23,856 nt of DNA from contig CAZLNO010000061.1 in assembly GCA_964561005.1 (NCBI GenBank), positions 1 to 23,856 on the forward strand. Reading direction: 5' to 3'. Positions 7,317 to 14,534 of the stretch are shown one piece after another. The notes below the pieces were generated by a model. That model ran no database searches and was not told the DNA's origin. It was given only the letters and a program-made list of their open reading frames with translations. Made by a program: the position numbers and the translations under genes. Within the stretch, counting starts at the first letter, position 1, and each line of letters starts with the position of its first letter. Source of the stretch: CAZLNO01 sp964561005. GTDB taxonomy: Bacteria; Pseudomonadota; Alphaproteobacteria; Kiloniellales; Rhodovibrionaceae.

Positions 7317-8786
7317 ATGTCCGAACTGACCGGCATGACGCTGAGCCAGGCGCGCGACCGCCTGGCCAAGGGCGAGGCCTCGTCGCGGGAGCTGACCGAG
7401 GCGCATCTGCGGGCCGTGGAGGCGGCGCGGGAGCTGAACGCCTTTGTGACCGAGACGCCGGACAAGGCGCTGGAGATGGCCGCCGCCTCGGACGCGCGGC
7501 GGGCGAAGGGCGAGGCCGGGCTGCTGGAGGGCGTTCCGCTCGCCGTCAAGGACCTGTTCTGCACCGAGGGCGTGCTGACGTCCGCCGGCTCGCACATCCT
7601 GGACGGATTTCAGCCCCCCTACGAGTCCACCGTCACCGCGAACCTCTGGAAGGCGGGCGCGGTGATGCTGGGCAAGGCGAACATGGACGAGTTCGCCATG
7701 GGCTCGTCGAACGAGAACAGCCACTACGGCCCGGCGCGCAACCCCTGGCGCCGGCGCGGCGACAACCGCCCGCTGGTGCCCGGCGGCTCGTCCGGCGGCT
7801 CGGCCAGCGCGGTGGCGTCGCGCATCGCCCTGGGCGCGACCGGCACCGACACCGGGGGTTCCATCCGCCAGCCGGCGGCGTTCTGCGGCATCGTGGGCAT
7901 GAAGCCGACCTACGGCCGCTGCTCGCGCTGGGGCATCGTGGCCTTCGCCTCCTCCCTGGACCAGGCCGGACCGATGACGCGCAGCGTGCGCGACGCCGCG
8001 ATCATGCTGCGCGCGATGGCCGGGCACGATCCGAAGGACTCCACCAGCGTCGACAAGCCGGTGCCCGACTTCGAGGCGGCGCTGACCGGCGACATCCGCG
8101 GCCTCAAGGTCGGCATCCCGAAGGAATATCGCGTCGACGGCATGCCGCAGGAGATCGAGGCGCTGTGGCGGCAGGGCGTCGAATGGCTGAAGGACGCCGG
8201 CGCGGAGCCCGTGGACATCTCGCTGCCGCGCACGTCCTACGCGCTGCCGGCCTATTACATCATCGCGCCGGCGGAGGCCTCGTCGAACCTGGCGCGCTAC
8301 GACGGCGTGCGCTTCGGCCTGCGCGCCGGCGAGGGCCGCAGCCTGGAGGAGGTCTACGAGGCCACGCGCGGCGAGGGCTTCGGCACCGAGGTGAAGCGCC
8401 GCGTGCTGATCGGCACCTACGTGCTCTCGGCCGGCTACTACGATGCCTACTACAACAAGGCGCGCAAGGTGCGCACCCTGATCGCCGAGGACTTCCGCGC
8501 CGCCTATGAACAGGTCGACGTTATCCTGGCGCCCACCACGCCCTCGGCGGCCTTCGGTGTCGGCGAACTGGTGGACGACCCCATCGCGATGTACCTGAAC
8601 GACGTCTTCACCGTGCCGGCCAGCCTGGCGGGCCTGCCGGCGATCTCGGTGCCGGCCGGGCTGAGCGAAGAGGGCCTGCCGCTGGGCCTGCAGCTCATCG
8701 GCCGCCCGTTCGACGAGGAGACCGTCCTGCGCACCGCCGGCGTGCTGGAGTCCGCCGCCGGCTTCGACGCCGCGCCGACGGTGTGA
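7317..8786 (+). CDS. gatA: Glu/Asp-tRNA amidotransferase subunit A
   Basis: 489-aa amidase-signature enzyme, the catalytic subunit that hydrolyses glutamine and passes ammonia to GatB. The Ser-cisSer-Lys triad is intact: Lys78 (AVKDLF), Ser158 (GGSSGGS) and the nucleophile Ser182 (TDTGGSIRQPA). Length is normal for GatA. It forms a two-gene unit with gatC. gatB is not directly downstream but resumes 1.6 kb later beyond two opposite-strand genes. A long hairpin with a T-run begins 18 bases after the stop. Confidence 0.97.
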   Translation: MSELTGMTLSQARDRLAKGEASSRELTEAHLRAVEAARELNAFVTETPDKALEMAAASDARRAKGEAGLLEGVPLAVKDLFCTEGVLTSAGSHILDGFQPPYESTVTANLWKAGAVMLGKANMDEFAMGSSNENSHYGPARNPWRRRGDNRPLVPGGSSGGSASAVASRIALGATGTDTGGSIRQPAAFCGIVGMKPTYGRCSRWGIVAFASSLDQAGPMTRSVRDAAIMLRAMAGHDPKDSTSVDKPVPDFEAALTGDIRGLKVGIPKEYRVDGMPQEIEALWRQGVEWLKDAGAEPVDISLPRTSYALPAYYIIAPAEASSNLARYDGVRFGLRAGEGRSLEEVYEATRGEGFGTEVKRRVLIGTYVLSAGYYDAYYNKARKVRTLIAEDFRAAYEQVDVILAPTTPSAAFGVGELVDDPIAMYLNDVFTVPASLAGLPAISVPAGLSEEGLPLGLQLIGRPFDEETVLRTAGVLESAAGFDAAPTV

Positions 8787-8804
8787 GGGTGGGGCTTAGG
8801 GGCG

Positions 8805-8917
8805 AAAACGTTCGGGGCGCCGGCAAGTTGCGGGGCGCGGGCCCCCGTCCGCGCCCCGAACGTTTTTTGACCGTGCGCGAGGAAAACGTTCCGGTCGGGG
8901 CCAGAGACCCCGACCGG
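8805..8917. repeat. Dispersed double-hairpin element, copy 2, with gatA terminator
   Basis: A perfect 16-bp stem (8805-8820 with 8851-8866), a 30-base loop and six Ts (8863-8868) form a good intrinsic terminator for gatA; the A-run on the other arm makes it potentially bidirectional, also serving the converging Hpt-like gene. The arm 8858-8866 also pairs with 8883-8891. A GC hairpin (8891-8900 with 8908-8917) has a 7-base loop containing CAGAG. Copy 1 at 327-411 has the same core CGCCCCGAACGTTTTT and the same order of parts. Confidence 0.78.
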
Positions 8918-8928
8918 CGGAGGGCGCC

Positions 8929-9438
8929 TCAGCCCTGCTCGCGCTTGAAGGGGGCGTTGGCCTTGCGGTCCTTCACCCGGACGCGCAGGTCCTTGACCAT
9001 CTCGTACTCGCCGGGGCCGCCCTTGCCGCGGATGTCGTTCGAGGCGACGTGCTGCAGCGCGTCGACATGAGCGCGCAGGATCTCGTCGAAGTAGGCGTCA
9101 TCCTCGACATTTTGCAGATAGTCCAGCAAGTTGTCGCAGATGATCGTCGCCAGGTGATAGCCGAAGGAGCCGGCCACCCCGCGCATGTCCGACAGCTTGC
9201 GCAGGACGTTCTGCCACCAGTCGTCCTTGGGCGCGTAGACCCGCGGCTTGTTCCGCGCCAGCCGCGACAGCTCGGCGATGTCCTGGGTGAGCTGCACCAG
9301 ATAGTCGCCGCGCATCTCGGTCAAGGCTTCCTGGCCGCGCTTGATCGCCTCGCTGGCGCTGATCCCGCCCGGCTTCTGCAGGCGCTCCTTCAGGCTGGGG
9401 CGGGCCTTGTTGTTCTGCTCGGGCTTCGCTGAGCTCAT
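8929..9438 (-). CDS. Hpt-like protein lacking the expected phosphohistidine
   Basis: 169-aa soluble helical protein. The segment KLSDMRGVAGSFGYHLATIICDNLLDYL (about residues 81-108) resembles the HDIKG/HDMRG-type phosphotransfer helix of an alphaproteobacterial family found beside CheY-like regulators. In that pattern, recalled from memory, a His precedes the D(I/M)(K/R)G; here it is Ser83. The nearest His is 95. The protein therefore may not accept phosphate, or may act only as a partner. ATG 9438 is chosen because AAGGA sits about ten bases upstream; the longer frame would add a low-complexity leader overlapping the upstream gene. It follows the receiver gene by 10 bases in one operon. Confidence 0.65.
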   Translation of the reverse strand: MSSAKPEQNNKARPSLKERLQKPGGISASEAIKRGQEALTEMRGDYLVQLTQDIAELSRLARNKPRVYAPKDDWWQNVLRKLSDMRGVAGSFGYHLATIICDNLLDYLQNVEDDAYFDEILRAHVDALQHVASNDIRGKGGPGEYEMVKDLRVRVKDRKANAPFKREQG

Positions 9439-9448
9439 CCTGCCGTCC

Positions 9449-10087
9449 TTATCCTGAGCGGGCTGTCGTGGATGACGTCTCGGCGGCATCGTTTTCGATG
9501 TCGTCGCCGCCGTCATCGCCGTTTTCGCCGTCATCGCCGTTTTCGCCGTCGTGGCCGGCGGGTTCGGCGGCACGCGCGCTGGCCTCGCCCGCGAGCGCGG
9601 CGGCGGCCTCGGCGGCGCGCATGTTGGCATAGCCCACGGGGTTGTCGATCACGCTGACGATGCGCTTGAACAGCGTATCGGGAGAGACCGGCTTGCGCAG
9701 GAAGCCGTCCACGCCCGCGTCGCGCGCGGCGACCACGCGCGCCTTCTCCGTCAGGCCGGTCAGCATGATCAGCCGCATGTCCTCGTCGGCCAGGCGCTTG
9801 TCGGTGCGCAGGCGCCGGATCAGCTCGTAGCCGTTGAAGGGCGCGATCGACCACTCGGTCATCACGATGTCGATGTGATGGTGGCGGATCTGCTCGACCG
9901 CCTCCTCGCCGTTGCTGGCCTCGTAGACCGCCTGGAAACCGAATCGCAGCAGGACCTTCATGATCATTTTGCGAAACGGCTGGCAGCCGTCCACGACCAG
10001 CAGCGTGATTTCCGAGAAGTTGGCCTTCGGACCCGTCAGCGCCGTCTTGGTCGTGATGTCGTAGACGTAGGGCGTGCGCGTCGTCAT
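9449..10087 (-). CDS. CheY-like receiver protein with degenerate phosphorylation site
   Basis: 212 aa: one receiver domain (about residues 26-150) and a low-complexity acidic tail. Conserved Thr110 (IMLTGL) and Lys132 (FLRKPVS) are present. The phosphoacceptor Asp is replaced by Glu78 (DIVMTEWSIAPFNGYEL, where TDW is usual), and the first acidic pair is Asp33-Gly34 instead of Asp-Asp. Glu at this place can mimic the phosphorylated state, so signalling may be phosphate-independent. No output domain is seen. It probably works with the Hpt-like protein encoded just downstream. Confidence 0.82.
   Translation of the reverse strand: MTTRTPYVYDITTKTALTGPKANFSEITLLVVDGCQPFRKMIMKVLLRFGFQAVYEASNGEEAVEQIRHHHIDIVMTEWSIAPFNGYELIRRLRTDKRLADEDMRLIMLTGLTEKARVVAARDAGVDGFLRKPVSPDTLFKRIVSVIDNPVGYANMRAAEAAAALAGEASARAAEPAGHDGENGDDGENGDDGGDDIENDAAETSSTTARSG
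9499..9534 (-). repeat. 18-bp tandem repeat in receiver tail
   Basis: Two perfect 18-base units (9499-9516, 9517-9534) plus a partial third encode GENGDD repeats in the acidic C-terminal tail of the receiver protein. Copy number may vary between strains by slippage without shifting the frame. Confidence 0.75.
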
Positions 10088-10231
10088 GCCGGCCTTGCTG
10101 CTGGGGCGCGAAACTTTCCTCGCGCGACATCAAACAGGCGGTAAAGGCGTCTGCAAACCCGTCCCGCCGCTAGAAAATAGCGTTTCCAACGGCGGCGGTC
10201 CACCTTGGGGTTGCCGGCCGGACGAAGAGCT

Positions 10232-10245
10232 TTGCACCGGTGCAA
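10232..10245. promoter_or_regulatory. Perfect 14-bp palindrome between receiver gene and gatB
   Basis: TTGCACCGGTGCAA is an uninterrupted palindrome in the 304-base divergent gap. It lies about 145 bases upstream of the receiver start and 70 bases upstream of the gatB -35 candidate. It has the form of a dimeric regulator site, but no cognate regulator is known. Confidence 0.35.
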
Positions 10246-10312
10246 CACCCTGGCGAGGTGGCGCCGCGCCGGCCTCCTTTGGCGGGTGAGCGGTGCGGGG
10301 ACCGGGCGGGCG

Positions 10313-10341
10313 TTGCGAGGACGGGCGCGATCGTGTACCTG
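10313..10341 (+). promoter_or_regulatory. Candidate gatB promoter
   Basis: TTGCGA (10313-10318) and TACCTG (10336-10341) with a 17-bp spacer, about 50 bases before the gatB ATG. The -35 box is identical to that of gatCA. The -10 is weak. Confidence 0.35.
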
Positions 10342-10391
10342 ACGCCCTGGAGAGTGCCAGGACAATCGACGACAGCCACGGGTCGCGCACA

Positions 10392-11846
10392 ATGGCCAAC
10401 TATCGCATCGCGGGCAGCACGGGGGAATGGGAGATCGTCTGCGGTCTGGAGGTCCACGCCCAGATCATCTCCGAGGCCAAGCTGTTCTCCGCCGCCGCCA
10501 CGGCCTTCGGGGCCGAGCCGAACACCCAGGTCTCGCCGGTCGACGCCGGCATGCCGGGCATGCTGCCGGTCATCAACAGGCGCTGCGTCGAGCAGGCGAT
10601 CAAGACCGGCCTGGGCCTGCGCGCGCGGATCAACCGCGTCTCGGTGTTCGAGCGCAAGAACTACTTCTACCCCGACCTGCCGCAGGGCTATCAGATCTCG
10701 CAGTACCTGCACCCGCTGGTGGGCGAGGGGACGATCTACCTCGACATGCCCGACGGCGAGGTGGTGCCGGTGGGCATCGAGCGCCTGCACATGGAGCAGG
10801 ACGCCGGCAAGTCGCTGCACGACCAGGAGCCGGGCAAGACCTACGTCGACCTGAACCGCTCCGGCGTGGGGCTGATGGAGATCGTCTCCAAGCCCGACAT
10901 CCGCAGCCCCGAGCAGGCCGGCGCCTACATCACCAAGCTGCGCTCGATCCTGCGCTATCTGGGGGTGTGCGACGGCAACATGGCCGAGGGCTCGATGCGC
11001 TGCGACATCAACGTCTCGGTGCGCAAGCCGGGGGCGGGCTTCGGCACCCGCTGCGAGGTCAAGAACGTCAACTCGGTGCGCTTCATCATGCAGGCGATCG
11101 AGGCGGAGGCCACGCGTCAGATCGGCGTCATCGAGGACGGCGGGGAGATCATTCAGGAGACCCGCCTGTTCGACCCGAAGAAGGGCGAGACCCGCTCGAT
11201 GCGCGGCAAGGAGGAGGCGCACGACTACCGCTACTTCCCCGACCCGGACCTGCTGCCGCTGGTGGTGGAAGAGGACTGGATCGAGCGCATCCGCGCCGGC
11301 ATGCCCGAGCTGCCGGACGAGAAGAAGCAGCGCTTCATGCAGGACTACGGGCTGGGTGCCTATGACGCCGGCGTGCTGGTGGCCGAACGCGAGACGGCGG
11401 ACTTCTACGAGTCGGTCGCCAGGGGCCGCGACGCCAAGACGGCGGCCAACTGGGTGACCGGCGAACTGTTCGGCGCGCTCAACAAGGCGGGCATCGAGCT
11501 GGCCGAGGCGCCGGTGGACGCGGCGATGCTGGGCGAGCTTCTGGACCTCTTGCACGACGGCACCATTTCCGGCCGCATCGCCAAGGAGGTCTTCGAGGCG
11601 ATGTGGGAGACCGGCAAGCGCGCCGGCACCATCGTCGAGGAAAAGGGCCTGAAGCAGATATCCGACACCGGCGAGCTGGAGGCCATCGTCGACAAGGTGG
11701 TCGCCGACAATCCGGAACAGGTGCAGCAGGTCAGGGACGGCAACCAGAAGGTCATGGGCTGGTTCGTCGGCCAGGTGATGAAGGCCACCGGCGGCAAGGC
11801 CAACCCCAAGCTGGTCAACGAGCTGTTGAGGAAGAAGCTGGGGTAG
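10392..11846 (+). CDS. gatB: Glu/Asp-tRNA amidotransferase subunit B
   Basis: 484 aa, full length for GatB, the subunit that binds misacylated tRNA and performs ATP-dependent activation and amide transfer. Recognisable segments are WEIVCGLEVHAQ near the N-terminus, the NYFYPDLPQGYQISQY motif, the RCDINVSVR stretch, and the C-terminal YqeY-like tail ending LVNELLRKKLG. ATG 10392 gives the standard N-terminus (YRIAGSTGEWEIV), though the ribosome site is poor. It has its own upstream region because the receiver/Hpt pair separates it from gatCA. Confidence 0.97.
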   Translation: MANYRIAGSTGEWEIVCGLEVHAQIISEAKLFSAAATAFGAEPNTQVSPVDAGMPGMLPVINRRCVEQAIKTGLGLRARINRVSVFERKNYFYPDLPQGYQISQYLHPLVGEGTIYLDMPDGEVVPVGIERLHMEQDAGKSLHDQEPGKTYVDLNRSGVGLMEIVSKPDIRSPEQAGAYITKLRSILRYLGVCDGNMAEGSMRCDINVSVRKPGAGFGTRCEVKNVNSVRFIMQAIEAEATRQIGVIEDGGEIIQETRLFDPKKGETRSMRGKEEAHDYRYFPDPDLLPLVVEEDWIERIRAGMPELPDEKKQRFMQDYGLGAYDAGVLVAERETADFYESVARGRDAKTAANWVTGELFGALNKAGIELAEAPVDAAMLGELLDLLHDGTISGRIAKEVFEAMWETGKRAGTIVEEKGLKQISDTGELEAIVDKVVADNPEQVQQVRDGNQKVMGWFVGQVMKATGGKANPKLVNELLRKKLG

Positions 11847-11874
11847 GGGCGGAAGCCACTCATTTTGACCCGTC

Positions 11875-11921
11875 ATCCCGGATGCGAAGCAGCATGCAGT
11901 GCTGCTTCGCTGGTCCGGGAT
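11875..11921. terminator. Strong hairpin after gatB
   Basis: Two stacked stems, 7 bp (11875-11881 with 11915-11921) and 11 bp (11884-11894 with 11900-11910), begin 28 bases after the gatB stop. There is no T-run, so it may be a 3'-end stabiliser or a repeat of the 'GTCATCCCGG ... CCGGGAT' kind common in alphaproteobacterial genomes. The following bases to 12061 show no gene. Confidence 0.55.
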
Positions 11922-12061
11922 CTGGTCGTCGTTGTGGCACGAGGTCCCGTGTCTGCACCGCAACACTGCGTGCCGCGGTGCGCACGGGGCGACGGGTCCG
12001 TCATTATTGTCGCTGGAATCAGGGTCGGGGCCGGTTCGGCTTGGCCGCCCCGGCATCTTAT

Positions 12062-12191
12062 ACCGCCCGACGTTTGAGGAGACTCGTCCTTCGACAAGCT
12101 CAGGACGAGGACCTCATGCTGAGCCTGTCGAAGCATGAGCCTGTTGAAGCATGAGGCCACCCTAGATGTATGATTTCATTCGTCGGGCGGT
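12062..12191. mobile_element. MITE-like element with nested REP palindromes, copy A
   Basis: 130-bp element with perfect 11-bp terminal inverted repeats (ACCGCCCGACG; 12062-12072 and 12181-12191). The flanks CTTAT and ATTAT match at 4 of 5 bases, a decayed target duplication. Inside are the REP-like arms CTTCGACAAGCTCAG and its near-complement, plus ATG-rich palindromic repeats. Compared with copy B (17937-18049) it carries a tandem duplication of about 16 bases. No transposase is encoded. Confidence 0.8.
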
Positions 12192-12222
12192 ATTATCCGC
12201 TCTCTCATTCTTGATGCGTGAT

Positions 12223-12261
12223 CAAGTCGGCTTGCGTCTGGTCAAGTCGACTTGCTGTGAT
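12223..12261 (+). promoter_or_regulatory. Twin palindromic operator sites and candidate promoter of the methyltransferase gene
   Basis: CAAGTCGACTTG (12243-12254) is a perfect 12-bp palindrome; CAAGTCGGCTTG (12223-12234) is the same site with one change, exactly 20 bp upstream, about two helical turns. A possible -35 TTGCGT (12232-12237) and -10 TGTGAT (12256-12261) would place the perfect site in the spacer, the layout of a repressor operator. The promoter boxes are tentative; the palindromes are clear. Confidence 0.5.
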
Positions 12262-12371
12262 TCTGACCACACGGCACCGATCCATGCGTGTTAGACTGCC
12301 GCACAAAAAATGTAATGCCGGAATCAATCGGCAAGATATGTGAGGCAAACGCAATCAAAGGAGCGGCGGTC

Positions 12372-13427
12372 ATGGACGTCCAACAGGACAAGCTCGAAGC
12401 GCTATTGCACAAGATGGTCGGCGATCTCGGCGCGGCCGTGAACGGCACGCTGGTGATGATCGGCGAGGAACTGGGTCTCTATCGCGCCCTCGCCGAGCGC
12501 GGGCCGATGACGGCGGCCGGGCTGGCCGAGGCGAGCGAGACCAGCGAGCGCTATGTTCGCGAATGGCTCTCGGCCCAGGCCGCGATGGGCTATGTCAGCT
12601 ACGATTCCGACAGGGACGCCTTTTACCTCTCGCCGGAGCAGGTGGCGGTGTTCGCCGACAGCGACAGCCCCTTCCTGCTGACCGGCGGCTACTACTCGAT
12701 TGCCTCGGTCTACAACGACACCTTCCGCCTGGCCGACGCCTTCCGCTCCGGCGAGGGCATGGGCTGGGGCGACCACTGCAACTGCCTGTTCTGCGGCGTG
12801 GAGAAGTTCTTCAAGCCCAACTACAAGGGCCATCTCGTCAGCGACTGGCTGCCCGCGCTGGACGGCGTGGTGGACAGGCTCGGCCAGGGCGGCCGGGTCG
12901 CGGACGTGGGCTGCGGCCATGGCGCCTCGACCGTGCTGATGGCGGAGGCGTTCCCCGACAGCACCTTCGTCGGCTACGACTTCCACGCGCCCTCGATCGA
13001 GACCGCGCAGCGGCGCGCGGCCGAAAGCGGGCTCGCCAACGTCCGCTTCGAGGTCGCCAAGGCCAAGGACTATCCGCGCGAGGGCTATGATCTGATCGCC
13101 TTCTTCGACTGTCTGCACGACATGGGCGATCCGGCGGGCGCGCTGACGCATGCCCGCGACGCGCTCAATCCCGGCGGCAAGGTCATGCTGGTGGAGCCGA
13201 TGGCGGGCGACAGCCTGGAGGCGAACCTGAACCCCGTGGGCGCGGTCTACTACGGCTTCTCGACCTCGGTCTGCGTGCCCACCTCCCTGGCGCAGGAGAC
13301 CGGCGCGGCGCTGGGCGCCCAGGCCGGCGAGCAGCGCCTGCGCGAGGTGGCGGAGACGGCCGGATTCCGGGGCTTCCGGCGGGCGGCCGAGACGCCGTTC
13401 AACATGGTCCTGGAGCTGGCGCCCTGA
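12372..13427 (+). CDS. Class I SAM-dependent methyltransferase with N-terminal winged helix
   Basis: 351-aa protein. An N-terminal dimerising winged-helix region (about 10-85: LYRALAERGPMTAAGLAEASETSERYVREWL) is followed by a Rossmann methyltransferase domain with motif I VADVGCGHGAST and acidic loop FVGYDFH. This resembles the Rv2258c-like group of putative small-molecule methyltransferases; substrate unknown. A CxCxxC cluster (Cys136, Cys138, Cys141 in DHCNCLFCG) between the two parts could bind a metal. Start ATG 12372 has AAAGGAG eight bases upstream; an in-frame ATG at 12288 lacks this. It is preceded by the twin palindromes at 12223-12254. Confidence 0.85.
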   Translation: MDVQQDKLEALLHKMVGDLGAAVNGTLVMIGEELGLYRALAERGPMTAAGLAEASETSERYVREWLSAQAAMGYVSYDSDRDAFYLSPEQVAVFADSDSPFLLTGGYYSIASVYNDTFRLADAFRSGEGMGWGDHCNCLFCGVEKFFKPNYKGHLVSDWLPALDGVVDRLGQGGRVADVGCGHGASTVLMAEAFPDSTFVGYDFHAPSIETAQRRAAESGLANVRFEVAKAKDYPREGYDLIAFFDCLHDMGDPAGALTHARDALNPGGKVMLVEPMAGDSLEANLNPVGAVYYGFSTSVCVPTSLAQETGAALGAQAGEQRLREVAETAGFRGFRRAAETPFNMVLELAP

Positions 13428-13442
13428 ACACCTGAAGGATAT

Positions 13443-13471
13443 GGCGCCGGCGCCCCCGTGACGCCGGCGCC
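13443..13471. terminator. GC hairpin after the methyltransferase gene
   Basis: A perfect 10-bp stem, GGCGCCGGCG (13443-13452) with CGCCGGCGCC (13462-13471), and a 9-base loop lie 16 bases after the stop. No T-run follows, so termination efficiency is uncertain. Confidence 0.45.
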
Positions 13472-13601
13472 GCCAAGCCCTATCTTGCGGAGGGTTGATT
13501 GCCGCGGGACGGGCGCGTAAGTGTTGTTGCGGTCCGGTCGGGCGCGCCGGGAACCGGCGGGTCCGGCGCGTACGCGGCCGGGTGAGGCGAGGGTGCTTGG
13601 G

Positions 13602-14021
13602 ATGACCGAGCTCGAGCAGAAGTGCATCGACGCGGGACTGAAGATGACGGGCCAGCGCCGGGTCATCCTGGAAGTCCTGGAGTCCGCCGACGACCATCCG
13701 TCGGTGGAGACGCTGTACATGCGGTCCAAGGAAAAGGACAACAGCATCTCCATCGCCACGGTGTATCGGACGTTGAACCTCCTGGACCAGATGAACCTGG
13801 TCAAGAAGCACGACTTCAACGAGAATCACGCGCGCTTCGAAGCGAACCTGGAAAACCACTACCACTTCATCGACGTGCACACCGGCGAAGTGGTGGAATT
13901 CAAGGACGAGAAGCTCAATGCCCGGCTGCGGGAGATCGCCGACAGCCTGGGCTTCGAGCTGGTCGACCGCAGGGTGGAGCTCTATGGCCACAAAGAACGG
14001 CGAGACACGAATTCCGAGTGA
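13602..14021 (+). CDS. Fur-family metalloregulator
   Basis: 139-aa Fur/Zur/Mur-type repressor that would bind DNA as a metal-loaded dimer. The winged helix is clear (KMTGQRRVILEVLE, then SIATVYRTLNLLDQMNLV), followed by the metal-binding hinge NHYHFIDVHTGEVVEFKDEKL. The C-terminal CxxC zinc motifs of E. coli Fur are absent, as in many alphaproteobacterial Fur/Mur proteins. Metal identity (Fe, Mn) cannot be told from sequence. ATG 13602 is the natural N-terminus; longer in-frame starts add an Arg/Pro-rich leader. The next small gene overlaps its 3' end or follows closely, depending on its start. Confidence 0.88.
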   Translation: MTELEQKCIDAGLKMTGQRRVILEVLESADDHPSVETLYMRSKEKDNSISIATVYRTLNLLDQMNLVKKHDFNENHARFEANLENHYHFIDVHTGEVVEFKDEKLNARLREIADSLGFELVDRRVELYGHKERRDTNSE

Positions 14022-14256
14022 GGGGGAGGGCGTGCAGGGCCGCAACATGGCCTGCGAGAGCCTCGACCCGAACATCCCCTGCCGCTGCCGCGAGGCGGTG
14101 CAGCGGGCCTACCGCGAGATGATGGCGAGCGGCGCCTCGCACACCGACGCCCATCTGGTGGCGGCGCGGGTGTACAGCTATCATCACCCCGGCTATCCGG
14201 CCGACAAGGTCAACCGCCTGATCGCGCGCCTGGTCGAGCCCGGCCGGCTGAACTGA
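13984..14256 (+). CDS. Small conserved-looking protein of unknown function
   Basis: 90 aa if ATG 13984 (GGTGGAG upstream, 38-base overlap with fur) is used; GTG 14032 or ATG 14047 would give 75 or 70 aa. The core is PCRCREAVQRAYREMMASGASHTDAHLVAARVYSYHHPGYP followed by a helical end, seemingly a compact helical domain with a Cys pair and several His. I do not recognise the family. Its position directly after the Fur-family gene suggests co-transcription; a metal link would be speculation. Confidence 0.6.
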   Translation: MATKNGETRIPSEGEGVQGRNMACESLDPNIPCRCREAVQRAYREMMASGASHTDAHLVAARVYSYHHPGYPADKVNRLIARLVEPGRLN

Positions 14257-14408
14257 CGTCGAATGCGCGGCAGCCGCGGCCACGGCGGCGGGCCGATTCT
14301 TCGCTTCGCAAAACCTTAGAACTCTTCCAAACATAAACGTCGAGGCTACCGGGACGCGCTGGCCAGCTACCGCCGACCGGGGCCGTCCCCGCGCGTCGTC
14401 GCGTCGTG

Positions 14409-14436
14409 TTGCATTGCCGGCGCGGCTTCCTATGTG
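14409..14436 (+). promoter_or_regulatory. Candidate promoter of the GST operon
   Basis: TTGCAT (14409-14414) and TATGTG (14431-14436) spaced 16 bp, about 100 bases before the first GST gene. The rest of 14257-14534 has a short AT-rich patch (14310-14340) and no gene that I can support. Confidence 0.35.
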
Positions 14437-14534
14437 AAACGGCAGATCGCGAAGCCCGAAGCCCAACACCAAGCCGACCACCGGCCGCTCGCCCGTCGGG
14501 CGGCTGTCACTTTATCGACCGGAAGGATGGCAGG

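Noticed and set aside
9499..9534. Possible CRISPR-like repeat
   Set aside because: Two adjacent 18-base units without spacers inside a coding region; it is a codon-level tandem repeat. No CRISPR array was seen anywhere.
9439..9630. A 64-residue N-terminal extension of the Hpt-like protein
   Set aside because: It is Pro/Ala/Thr low-complexity, overlaps the receiver gene's repeat tail in another frame, and ATG 9438 has the better ribosome site.
10170..12056. A 628-codon minus-strand open frame opposite gatB
   Set aside because: It is antisense to a full-length, unmistakable gatB and has a shadow-type composition.
12060..12193. The element ends extended to ATACCGCCCGACG as part of the transposon
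   Set aside because: The outer AT can be part of the target duplication; the perfect ATCAT duplication at copy B fits ends at ACCG better.
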